Shown here in pieces: positions 44,990 to 56,390 of a DNA stretch of 64,000 bases. The position numbers and the translations under genes were made by a program. This stretch comes from Sclerurus mexicanus. Lineage: Eukaryota; Chordata; Aves; Passeriformes; Furnariidae. The notes under the pieces are model-generated. The model had not been told where the DNA came from. It did no database searches and saw nothing but the letters and a program-made list of their open reading frames with translations. How positions within the stretch are numbered: position 1 is the stretch's first letter; every line of letters starts with the position of its first letter. The stretch lies in the NCBI GenBank assembly GCA_013396755.1, contig VWZF01003199.1, forward strand, positions 214,631-278,630, written 5' to 3'.

Positions 44990-45565
44990 AGTGCAACAGC
45001 TCTCTATGCCCATGTATCAGCAATAGTGTGGCCAGCAGGATCAGGGCAGTAATTCTTTCCCTTTACTGCACCTTGGAGAGATCCCACCTGGAACACTGCA
45101 CAGCTCTGGAGTCCTCAGTACAGGACAGACACAGAGCTGTTGGAGTGAGTCCAGAGAATGATCACAAAGTTGATCAGAGAGCTGGAGCACCTCTCCTGTA
45201 AGAACACGCTGAAAGAGTTGGGGTTGTTCAGCCTGGAGAGCGGGGGCTTTGGGGAGATCTTAGAGCTCTTTCCCAGTGCCTAAAGGGGGTTTATAAGAAA
45301 GAAGTGGACAGACTCTTTCACCTCTTTCACAGGGTCCGCAGTGATAGGACAAGGGGTGATGGTTTTAAACTAAACCACAGTAGATTCAGAGTAGGCATAA
45401 AGAATAAATGTTTATGGTGAGAGTAGTGAAACACTCAAGGTCAGGTTGGACAGAGCACTGAGTCACGTGATCTAGTTGAAGATGTCCCTACTCATTGCAG
45501 GAGGGTTGGAGTAGGTGACCCTTAAAGGTCCCTTGCAACTCATCCCATGCTATGATTCTATTACT
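44990..45565 (+). mobile_element. CR1 LINE 3'-end fragment
   Basis: 'gagatcccacctggaacac', 'gggttgttcagcctggaga', 'ttcccagtgcctaaagggg', 'aggtcaggttggacagagc' and 'aaaggtcccttgcaactca', ending 'gctatgattctatta'. About 575 bp. Confidence 0.93.
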
Positions 45566-45629
45566 CAAACATTACTCTCGCCTTTAAGAAAAGCAAAGAG
45601 GAACTCAGAGAGCCATTAGTTTGTCAAGG

Positions 45630-46870
45630 TCATCTCTGTACCTGGAAAACCCATGGACCACACTGTCTCAGAATCCATATCTGAACATATGGAGAACAAG
45701 GAGGCAATCAGGAATAGTCAGCATAAATTTAACAAGGACAAATCATGTCTGAGCAACCCAATTTACTTTGCTGACAAAATGACCAGCTATATGGATGAAG
45801 GGAAAGCAGTAGATGCAAAGTGCCTTGACAGCCTTGACAGTGGCTCCCACAGAGTTTTAATTTATAGTCTGAGGATGTCTGGACTGAGAGAATGGAGCAT
45901 TATGTGGGCCGAAGACTGGCTGCACCTCTGGGCTGTGAAGGTAGTGATCAATGACTCAATACAGGTTTGGTGTCTGGCAACCAACAAAATACACCAAGCA
46001 TTGATTTGGGAGCCAGTGTTGTTCAGTATCTTTGTCCATACTCTGCGATGGAGTACAAGTCTGAAGATGACACTAGGAGGGATCACTGATATGTGGCACT
46101 TTAGTCCAGAGAGATGTCTAGAAACTCACAGAATTAGCAGAAACCTCGTGAAGTTCAATAAGGAAAAGTACAAAGTTCTGCACCTGAGACAGAACGACCC
46201 CAAAATTGGTACAGGTTGGGAACCACCTAGCTAAATGGTCGTTCTGAAAGGAACATGGAGATAGGGGTGAACATGGAATGAAGACTCAATAGGATGGTCT
46301 CATTGCAAATCAGGGAAACAGCATCCTACACTGCATTAGGAGAACGGTCAGCAGCGCATCAAGGGAAATAATCAAGCCCCTTGTACTGGGATGTGGTGAA
46401 TCCACACCTGGAATCCTCTGTACGTTTTTGTCTCCCCCTTTTCATGAGGGATATGGAAAAACTGTAGGAGATAGGTAGGAGCCTGGCAGATCTGACTGAT
46501 TTATAGTGAGAGACTGAAGAAACTGAGCTATCTCAGTCTGGTGATGTGTAAGTGACACACATCATTAACAGCATCCTGCTGCTCCCTGTAGGACAGGTTA
46601 TAAAGATGGCGGAACTAAATGCAGACAATAGAACAATAACAATGACCACAATTACTCATGAGAGATTCAGAGTGAACTTTAGGGCAAGTTTTTTCACCAG
46701 GAGAGTAGTGTAGCACTGGAAAAAGCTATTCACAGAGTAGTGAATCTCATCCCCTTGCAGGTTTCCAAGGCTGCTTTGACTTAGTACTGTTGACTGTCTT
46801 CACGTAAGAAGTTGGACTATGCACTTCTGGACACATCCCTGTTAATCACAGGACTGTCTACTATGAATCT
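45630..46870 (+). mobile_element. CR1 LINE ORF2 remnant plus 3' end
   Basis: An apparently different CR1 subfamily. A 193-codon frame starting at 45653 contains NSQHKFNKDKSCLSNPIYFA then KMTSYMDEGKAVDAK, WEPVLFSIFVHTLRW and LVKFNKEKYKVLHLRQNDP, all typical CR1 ORF2 C-terminal motifs, but it is truncated and mutated. The 3' part (46.2-46.87 kb) is more diverged and its end is approximate. Confidence 0.85.
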
Positions 46871-49224
46871 ATTAATTTCATTCCATTCCTATTATGCTAC
46901 TCTTTAATAAAAGCTTTTTGCTTTTATGATGTTCCAGTCCCCCTCTATACCCACAATACCTCTTGACTTTGTGCCACTGATCCATCTTATCAGTGTGCTT
47001 TTTTCTTTTTCTGAAATCATAAAAAAAAAAATAATTAAATAGATGAGCTCCAAAACTGGCCTTGTAAAGACTGTGCATTTTCTCAAGCATAAAACTTCTG
47101 ACTTACTGTTTTGGGGTGGTATTTTGCCAGTCTTCAACATCTTACAGTTTTCACATTAATTTCTATCTTCTCCAGTTGAATAAATAATTTCTCATGTGTT
47201 ACTGTAGCACTGCAGTTCAGAGAGTCTGATCAACTTTTCTTCCTGGCTCCCCAAAAAAACACCTATAAAGGTGTCTAATGTGCTATTTTGGCACAATTTG
47301 GTAAACTTGCTGCGTTGGATCACATTATTGCCATGGTTTCAAACTATCATTTCCCTTTAAAATCTGCTTTGAATTCTTTATACTGTTGAAGGCAACCTGC
47401 ATTTACCTGGGCCATTCCTTTCAGTCCTTTCTTTGGTACCGGTGAGTTTGTTATTCCTCAGCCCCATGGCATTACCCAGATCACCAAACAACCCTCCTCT
47501 CAGACTTTCAGTTTGTTTACAAGTGCTCCCTCTACTCAGAGATGGAAATTAGTGAATTCCTTTTGGTTTCCTAGTAAATTCTAATTCTGGAAGCCCCTTG
47601 GCAAGAGGGAAGAACACATCCATATCATGTGCTCAGACATTCAGAGAGGCTTTGTACAGTCTTTCTGACATGCATCTTTGGAGCTATAAGGGAGCTGGTA
47701 GAAGGATGTAAGTCAAGTTATGCCTTGTGAGAGCAACTAAGAGCAGCAACAAGAGCAGAAATATGCTAGTCACCCACTCAGAGCAGACTGTTGCTGATAG
47801 TAGTAATTAATCAGTGCTTAGATGAACTTTCAGAATTGAAACAACATAGGAGGTAGTGAAATATGGTAAACTGAAGCTTGTAGTGGCCCAAGCCTGGCTG
47901 AGATGAGAACAGAAAACACACTGTCTGCATGCTCCAAGAGCTGCAGGCAAACACAGTGGGATGCTGGGATACCCCTCTTGATGCTGTTCTGCCACCACAC
48001 TGATCCTGACCCCAGAGTAAGGGACATCCCCACCCAGACTGGACTTTGCATTTCCCATCCTCGTCCCTAGCAGGTGGAAAGCGATTGGACAGTTTGGCAC
48101 CTTCCTGCTAAATGACAACTTGCTCCCGAAGTGAACAGTGGTCACCTGGCCCATAGTCTGGCAGGACTGAGCTCGCTGCTCAGAGGCTCTTGCTCATGCA
48201 GGCTGGAGTCTGGGTTTAAAGTCCCAAACAGGAAATTCTTTTAGGATGTGCTTAGGCTCTGATTCCCGGATGTTCACAGCAAGCAAAGGCTTCCTGTATG
48301 CAGAATGGAGGTTAAAAATAAAATAAGGCACCTGCTAGGAACATACATGGCCAGGGCTGGGGAGAAAGTGAGGGGACAGCTCTCCTTAAGGCAGGAAAGT
48401 TTTTTCATGGGAGATCCAAAGTTTGCCTGTGCCATTTAGAATGCTCTTGAAAGCCAGGAAAGAGAATCCATGAAATCCATGAATAGAGAAATAACTGCAA
48501 GATCATTTCACCTACAAATAGAGCTGGTACCTCAGCTCTGCAGCTCTGTATTCACAACCAGGACAAGAGGAAATGCTATTAGTGTGCTGCTGCTGAATGT
48601 AATCCAATTAGAGAGCTTTGAACCTCACAGTGGAAGAGTTCTTCTGCATCCCCCGCTTGTCTGGAGGGACACAGAGCTCCTGTCACACAAAGCTCTTGCA
48701 ACAGGCATATTTCTGTACCATAGTGGGTTACTCCTGAGCAGTGTAGAGCTCTGAATGTAAGGTCCTCTCCCTGGGCTGCATATGATGGATAGCTTTAGGG
48801 CATAGCAGGTAGAGTTCAATTTGTTGATGAGAATGTTTACAATCCTGGAAATTTGGTGAAGCTCTGGCAGTGTTGGAAGCAGCTGGATCGGGCAGTGGTC
48901 TTAACATCACACTTTGGCTACAGCATGGATGAACCCAGCCATCACCTCCACTTGCTTCCCTTTTTCTTATGGTGGCAGTCTGTTTTCCAGGGGTTTATCT
49001 AGCACAGTCCTAAATGCCCTGAACATTTGATTGTCAATCTTGCCTCCTTTTACAGAGAAATTTTCTAGCACAGCAAAACCTGTGAAATACTTGGGCGTAA
49101 AATGTTGCTTCTTGCAACTCCTTGTCTTGAGCTTACATTATACCCTGTATTGTTCATGCCGGGAGTCCCACTGCTCTTTGTTTCACCTTTCCCAGCCCTG
49201 GACTCATTCCTAATTTTGGAGTTC
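46871..49224. other. Intergenic/intronic stretch
   Basis: AT-rich sequence without recognised genes. 48.94-49.22 kb may be a strongly diverged reverse CR1 continuing into the next element, but I could not confirm it. Confidence 0.5.
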
Positions 49225-49640
49225 TAGTTGGCATTGCCAACTAGAATTTGCCTACATCAACTGGCTTCCCTTGATCAGTCAGGTGAGTTACCTTGTTACA
49301 GAAGGAAATCAGGTTTGATAAGCACGACTTTCCTCTCCTGAAGCCATGCTGACTGTGACCAATGACTGCGTTGTCTTTCAGATGTTTTTCAATAGTTCCC
49401 AGAATAATCTTCATAACTTTACCAGGCACTGAAGTGAGACTGGCAGGCCTGCAGTTTCCAAGGTCCTCTTTTTTGTCCTCCTTGAAAATCAGGACAACAT
49501 TCACCAGCTTCCATTCAGCTGGGACTTCTCCAGATTCCCAAGACCACTGAAAAATCATTGAGAGAAGCTTTGCAATGACATCAGCAGCTCTTTGAGGATG
49601 CTGGGATGAATCCCATCAGGCCCCATAGAACTTCATGAAT
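49225..49640 (-). mobile_element. CR1 LINE reverse-transcriptase remnant
   Basis: The minus-strand frame 49558-49241 reads WESGEVPAEWKLVNVVLIFK, EDLGNCRPASLTSVPGKVM and GHSQHGFRRGKSCLSNLISF, the conserved N-terminal RT block of CR1. No stop within about 105 codons, but truncated at both ends. Confidence 0.95.
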
Positions 49641-50133
49641 CCTACAAGTCTTATTCCTGTTTATACCATCTCATATGATGTTACTTTGTTTTTGCAATAT
49701 GCCTTCTGATTCATGTTCAACCTATATGTCCCTGTAAACCAAACTGTATAGACTGTTTTTTCTCACTCTATCTGTGCAGTTTGTTATTCCTACCCAGTGG
49801 ATAATCTTCCTACCAAGGAATAATAATAATTTTTAAATTTCTATGTTGTTTAATGTTTTTAATATTGTTTAGTACCTTGACTAACGATCTTCAAGGAAGT
49901 ATGAACTGACTAAACAGAAGGACACAGAACAACAGGGAAATTATATTACTGCAGCTTTAGTGATGTAAACTTAATGTTCAATATTTATAAAGACTGTAGG
50001 AAACTCAAAGTGGTCAAAGTCGTAAGAATAAGTCAGGATCCACAGTACAAGGTTCCACATGGACACTTTCAGAAAAATTTAAAAAATTAATGATTTCTAA
50101 GGATCTGTAAGAAAGAAAATTTTTTATTGTTTC

Positions 50134-50196
<63 letters not shown>

Positions 50197-50379
50197 TTAT
50201 GATGATGATGTTGCAATCTAGCAAAGGCAGACCAGGAGCAATGGGGTGGAACTGAACTTATACAAACTGAAAGGAAAGATCAACAATAAAGTGGAAGGAG
50301 AAATTAATCACTAGAATAACTATGACAAAGGCATAACATATTCCTAACAGTCAAGGTTGTCCACCTTGGTTTATAAGGG
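49641..50379. other. AT-rich stretch with microsatellite
   Basis: AT-rich sequence flanking an AAT array (see separate entry). No gene recognised. Confidence 0.6.
50136..50191. repeat. (AAT)n microsatellite
   Basis: About 18 perfect AAT/ATA units followed by an A run and four 'gat' units. A likely length-variable trinucleotide array. Confidence 0.97.
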
Positions 50380-50470
50380 TGCTGGGCCACCAGTGCTTTT
50401 GCCCGGAAAAGTTGGACCAGATGATCCCTGAGGTCACTTCCAACCTGGTATTCTCTGGTTCTACAAGTCT
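50380..50470 (+). mobile_element. CR1 LINE extreme 3' end
   Basis: 'gttggaccagatgatccct', 'gaggtcacttccaacctgg' and 'tattctctggttctac' match the last ~80 bp of CR1. Confidence 0.8.
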
Positions 50471-52299
50471 GTGGCCTTTCTCAAAAGGTAGAGTCTGTCC
50501 TCGAGTTTGTGTGAGCTTTGTGATTCCCAAAGGACACAGACAGTGTCACCCAGACCTGGTGTCTGAATTGCCCTCTGAAACTGCGTGCTGCCTGCCCTAT
50601 GAAACCCTTCCCAAAGAGATGGCTGAACTTTGTCAAAACAAGGAATCCTTGTTATGAGAAAAGGCAATGAGAGAATGATGAGAAGGAAACCATCTAGTAC
50701 ATTTTCATCTGTGAGCCAAGACAAAACTGAAATCAACATTTCCAGAGGGGGAGTTGACTGAGCTGAGCCCTGTGCTACTGACTGCTCTACTTCCTGTCCT
50801 GGCTTCTTCCCTCCTCCTTCTCTGGAATCTCTTCATCCGTGTTTTGCAGCAGGGTGACCTCATTTGGCAGCGGTTCTGCGAATGTTCCCTGACTGAAATG
50901 CAGTGCTCTCACCGGTGCCTCTTAGAATGCTGCTTACTAAGGCCTGGACTTCCTCCCTGAGAGCAAACAAGTCTCCTTCTGTTCCCGTGAAAATCAGCTG
51001 GGAGGAAGTGAGATAGGGGGGTGGTTTCCGAAATGCCACAGATTGTGATTACAGGCACACCTTGGAACCCGTGGGATGGGGTTGGAGGGCACAGGGGCTG
51101 CAGGGCATTTTTGTGTGAGGTGACACGTAACTTTGGTCAGCAGTGTTCACAGACAGGTACAAGCCTGATGGCAAAGGGCCTGCTCGTTTCAGTAAAAGGA
51201 AGAAAACAGTTTGAGGAATATCCCTTCCCAAAGAATATGGCTTTTGCTTTGGAGGCATTTTCTATATATAGTGAGGTGACTATTTCAGAATGGAAAATGT
51301 TTGTTCAGGAAGGAAAGGCTCTGAGATCAGCAGAGTTGAGTCTCACCCACATGCTGTCGACTCCTTTGGACTCTTCTGACCAGCACCAGGGACTCGGGAG
51401 GATATGCAGGGGTGAGGTGACTGTCCAGGAATTGCCCGCCTGCACCCAGTTTCTCCACCCTCTGGTCTGCCACGGAGGGGCAGGTTCTGAAATAAGATCT
51501 GATGATTCCTCCAGGAAAAAGAAAAATGCAGATGGTCCGACCTTCTTCTTCCCTCTGGTAAATGATGTTTGGCATCCACAACCAATGTGCACTGGGGCGC
51601 AACAACATCCCACAAACACCCTGGACTGCAGATGTCAGCAGCAAATGGGAGGAGTGCCACACTGACCAGACAGTTCGTGCTGAATGTGCTGTGTGCGTAT
51701 ATAAGATATATGATCTGAACTTCACTAAATATACCTGCTTTAAATAGGCACGGGGAGCTGTCATTCCAAACTGGAGAGGATCACACACACAAACACAAGG
51801 ACCGCCAACCCAGAGGAAGGCAGGATGAACTGGTATGGTGCAGCTCCATCTCGTGGGAGTTTGTATCTGACACAATCCTAATCCCATGAATATTAGTTAT
51901 CTGTGGTGCAGCATTGCTTATGAGTAATCAATAGTTACTTTGCAGTTTAAGTTGCCATGATGCACATAATTTGACAAAGATGTTACCGTTAGGTAATGTC
52001 ACACGATCTAATCCAAATCACAGCCCCCAAACACCCCATAGGCTAGAAGTGCACATATGAGCTTATCATACACTTGAAAAGTTACTCAGATCTCCACATT
52101 AAATCCCAGCCCCATCGCTTCTCCAACATCAGAATCAGACTACAAACCACCACTTGGCTGATCCTGTTTTACATAACCTTAAGGGCAATAACTCATGCAG
52201 CAGAAGGAAAACAATTTGGCTTATGAGTCAATTTAATGATTCTTTACTATCTAGAAATAACTCAGGCCACTGAGAGGCACTGTGAGATGGCAGAAGGGA
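50471..52299. other. Non-coding stretch
   Basis: Unique-looking sequence. The frame at 51021-51665 (+, 214 codons) has no recognisable domain, no splice context and poor codon structure, so I do not call it a gene. Confidence 0.5.
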
Positions 52300-52550
52300 T
52301 GGGTAACCCAGAAGGAATATAGGAGTGTTATCCAGGCAATCAGGAGTAGTCAGCAAGGATTTATGAAGCGAAAATCATGCTTAAATAACCTGATAGCCTC
52401 CTACAAGGAGATGATTTGCTACAGAAGGGGGGAGCAGCAGAGGTTGGTGGCTCAACTTCAGTACGGCTCTAGTCGTCTTTGCTTTAAGCAGGGAAGATGG
52501 ACTAGATCTCTAGGTGTCCTTTTCAACTTCAATTATTCTGTGATTCAGTC
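52300..52550 (+). mobile_element. CR1 LINE fragment with internal deletion
   Basis: Frame VIQAIRSSQQGFMKRKSCLNNL resembles the CR1 RT block. It joins abruptly to a tail-like 'agatggactagatctctag' and 'tattctgtgattcag', so the middle is missing. Confidence 0.75.
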
Positions 52551-54819
52551 CCTCTTATGAACACCATATACATTCTGGTTTGGAGATACCCAAACCCAGT
52601 TTGTGAAACAAATCTTAGTAAAACCAGGGACTGTTAAGACTTCATTCTTCAGCATCATTTCCTTCTACTTCTCTATTTCTTGCTTTTACTTCACCTCTTT
52701 GTTTATTACAGAGAATAAGTCACTAATTTCAAAGCTTTAAGGGTGTTAGTTTCCCTTTCAAAATTTTTTTTTTCTTCTCACAAGCCTGAGTGTAATTTAA
52801 AATTTAACATTTCAAAGTTTATGATCCTCTTCTCATCTATGACATTCTCTTTGATGACCAAGTACACAAAGGATCCTATCTATGACCGAGGATCAAAGTT
52901 TTGGCAGCCACTAGTTTGTCCCTGTGTCACCAGCTTACAAAGCAGACAAGTTACAGTTTTCAGTTTATAGCCTTTCTTACAAAATCTAAATACCTTCCAA
53001 AAGCTCATCAAGCTATACTGTAAAACCTCTTTGAACTCTACTGACAGTGTCCATGAGGTGGGGGATACACTCAGAAAGGTGCAAAAAATGAGGTATGTCT
53101 ATAAATCAAATCCATGTAATGTCAAGTATCTTCAAATAAGTAAATCTTCTTTCAAACATCAAACCCTCCCCATGTGGAATTTATGAAAGAACCAGGTCCA
53201 AGAGTACTGGACCCTGACAACTGACCAAAGAAAACGGAAATGTATTTTCTGAACTTATGGCCCACTATAAAGCAGGGGAAATAGACAATTCAGGTGGTTT
53301 GCATTTCACCCTGCAGCAGGAGCTTGAACTGCTGCTCATGCCTGAAGAGTTCTCAGAAACCACAGACAAGCTGTGTTTCCTCCACAGCTTCCTCCTCCTC
53401 TTCCATACAGTTCCCCCGGAATACCCCACAGCACTTACCCTAGCTCCCTTACAAGAGCCTTGCCCTCAAACACTGTGCATTGCATCATGGTCGGTGGGTT
53501 TCAGCACGTTGGTGTCTCTTGGTGTTCCCTTTGCAGTGACAGCACTCAGTGCGGTGCTGGAGTCCTTCAGCACTCCGAATCCCATTCCGTGTTTTAACAG
53601 TCTGAAATTTCAACCAGTTTTTGCTTGGGTTGTGGTTGTTGTTGTTGTTAAACTGAGGCCCAATATCATGATGTCCTTGGCTAAGGCGCCAGACTTCCCT
53701 AAATGAATAACCATTTCAAAAAGGTAATAGAGAGAAACCTAGATTTCATAGAAATGAAGAAGAGGCTGATTTCTACACCTGAGAAGTGTGGCTTTAACAT
53801 ATAGGTGCAAGTAGTAACAGGGTGTGGAAATGCTCATTTCTCTGATGGAAACAGTTGGAATTTAATTTTAGTTAGATTCTTACATTGCCTCCACATTCCA
53901 GAATGGACAGAATGGACATACATAAGTGCAGCAATTGATAATGGAAGCAATTTTTAACCAATTCTATCATATTAGAAGTGAAATATTTGGTAAGTATTCA
54001 ATGCAGTAACTATATTTAGGAGAGATTCCATAAAAAATACTTTGAACAATTACAGGTCTGTTATTTTGATTGTAACAGAATGCAAAACTGTCCTGGATGG
54101 AATCTTATAAAACAGACCAATTCAGCTCAAAAGGAAAATACAGAATTTAACAGCCCAAGTAATTAACAATAGGAACAACTTAACCAATGACATTGCAAAT
54201 TTCTGGTAATTGGTAACTCCGGAATCAAAACATTTTTGTGCGGGTGTTTGTTTCTGGTTTGGTTTTTTTTGTTGTTTCATTTTTGTTTATTTGTGGTTTG
54301 TTTTTGTTTTGGTTTAGTTTGTGGTTGTTGGGTTTTTTGTCTTTTTTTTTGTTGTTTGTTTGTTTTGTTTTGTTTTGTTTTTTTCCCCAAACGTATGTTA
54401 GTAAATCCAGGAAAAGATAATTCAGGGAAGTTCTATGGCATGTGTTTTACAAGATGACAGACCAATTCACAATTCACAGTACTTCTTTTGTGGGTTTGTG
54501 ATTTATGACAGCGAGCAACTGTATCCCAGAGTCATTTAAATCCCACTGTTCTGAAGATAATACCCACAGTTACATGTTAAATTAGACTGTAGATCTTATA
54601 ATTGCAAGACATAATTAAACGAAAGGGTCGAGAAGATTCAAGGATTGGAGGTTTTCAAGGACAAGAATATTCGCTGTTACATTACCATGGATTGCAAACA
54701 GACAAAAAACTCCACTTTATGTGAATGTCTCTGCTATGTGCAATCTAAATCTACCCTCTTTCAGTTTAAAATCAGTATCCCATGTCTTGTCGCTGCAGAC
54801 CTTGGTGAAAAGTCTTTTT
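52551..54819. other. AT-rich non-coding stretch
   Basis: No gene or clear transposon recognised apart from a T/G-rich low-complexity tract (54.25-54.38 kb). Confidence 0.6.
54252..54384. repeat. T/G low-complexity tract, (TTTTG)n-like
   Basis: About 130 bp composed almost only of T and G on the + strand, ending in repeated 'gtttt' units and a T run. Confidence 0.95.
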
Positions 54820-55130
54820 GTTTTTCTTATAAGCCCTCTCTAAGTATTGAAGGTGTCCTTGGAGCCTTCTTGCCTCCAGGTGAACACTCCCAGCTCTCCC
54901 AGCCTGGCTCCAGAGCAGAGGGGCTCCAGCCCTTGGGGCATCTCTGTGGCCTCCTCTGGACTCTCTCCAGCAGCTTCACATCCTTTTGATGTTGGACCCC
55001 ACAGCTGGAGGCAGCTCTGCAGGTGGGATCACACCTGAGCAGAGAAGAGAGGGAAAACTGCTTCCCTGGACTCAGATCTGATCGATTTCTGGGCTGCCAG
55101 CACACATGGGTGGCTCATGTCCAATGTTTC
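54820..55130 (-). mobile_element. CR1 LINE fragment
   Basis: Reverse-oriented CR1: 'gaacactcccagctctccc', 'agcctggctccagagcaga', 'tctgtggcctcctctggac' and 'tctccagcagcttcacatc' are typical of the CR1 region upstream of the 3' end. Confidence 0.85.
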
Positions 55131-55254
55131 CTCCACCAGTATCCCCAGTCCTTGGCAGGACTGCTCTCAATCTCTCCATCCCCAGACTGTGTTGATACTG
55201 GTAGTTGTTTCATCCCAGGTTCTGTGTTTTTTTAATGAAGGCAAAATGTGATCT

Positions 55255-55382
55255 TAAGCAACCGAAGATCAAGAAGCGTTTGGACAATACTTTCAGGCAC
55301 ATGGTGTGAGTCTTGGGGATGGTCCTGTGTAGGGCTGAAGGTCGGTCCCTTCCAACTCAGCATATTCTGTGATTCTGTGAAG
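55255..55382 (+). mobile_element. CR1 LINE 3'-end fragment
   Basis: 'tcaagaagcgtttggacaa', 'tttcaggcacatggtgtga', 'cttggggatggtcctgtg' and 'cttccaactcagcatattc', ending in two 'tgtgattctgtga'-type units. Confidence 0.95.
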
Positions 55383-55599
55383 AGTCTCCATTCATCCTGG
55401 ATCTGACAAACCTGGAAAAGTGTTCAAAGTAAAGTCACGTGAGCAGGGAAAAAAACAGTAAAGGAATCAGAAAAATCTGGATTTTCACTCTGAGAGATGA
55501 TTACTTGTCCCTGTAATTCCATTGGCTGTTTGGGTATAATTTCTAAGTCTTCAGAAGTATATTGCCATGGTACATGGAACTCAGTGAAGCTGCACTGAT

Positions 55600-56390
55600 G
55601 TCATTAAAATAAACATTTTGTCCAAGGAAGCAATTGAAATCGCACTGGGCAATCATCAGTGGCATGAAACTGAACAAAATCAAAAGCCAGGTTCTGCCCT
55701 TGGGATGGAGTGAGGCCAGATGCAAGCATATTCCTGGGAGAGGAATGGCAGGAGAGCAGCCTGGCAGAAGAGGACCTGGGGTGCTGGTTGGCAGCAGCTC
55801 CATAGAAGCCAGCACTGTCCCAAAGGGCACTGAACCGAGCACGATCAGCCAGTCCGGAGGGGTGATCATCCTGCTGCAGTCAGCACTGCTGCAGCCTCAC
55901 CTGGAGCACAGTGCACAGCGCCACTCAAAAAGGATGTGAAGGTCCTTGAATGCACCCAGAGAGGGGCAACCAAGCCTACAAGGGGCTGGAAGGAACATTC
56001 TGTGCTGAGCAGCTGAGGGCTCTGAGTCTGGCTGGTTTGGAGCGAAGGAGGCTGAGGGGTGACCTCATGGCTCTCTGAAGCTTCCTGAGAAGGGGACGTA
56101 AAGATGGAGGTGTCGAGCTTCTCTCCCTGGGATCCAGGCTGGGAGCCTGTGAATGGCTCAAAGCTGCATCAGGGGGCATTCAGACTGGACATCAGGAAGC
56201 ATTTCTTTACAGAAAGGCTTTGTAGAGAGATGGTCAATGCCACAGGCCTGTCAGAGTTTGAGAGGCATTTAGACACAAGGCCCTTAATGCCTTAATGCTC
56301 TAACTTTTGGTCAACCCTAAAGTGGTCAAGAATTTGACTTGATGATCCTCGCAGGTCTCTTCCAAATGAAACTATGCTATTCTTACACAA
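55600..56390 (+). mobile_element. CR1 LINE, 3' region
   Basis: 'ggcatgaaactgaacaaaatc', 'aggttctgcccttgggatg' and 'ggagagcagcctggcagaag' (CR1 ORF2 C-terminus), then 'ggctgaggggtgacctcat', 'tggacatcaggaagcattt' and 'ggtctcttccaaatgaaac', with a degraded octamer tail. Confidence 0.9.

Noticed and set aside
45653..46234. 193-codon open frame on the + strand
   Set aside because: A remnant of CR1 ORF2 reverse transcriptase, not a host gene.
50136..50191. Regular repeat resembling a CRISPR or satellite array
   Set aside because: Pure trinucleotide microsatellite in a vertebrate genome, with no spacers.
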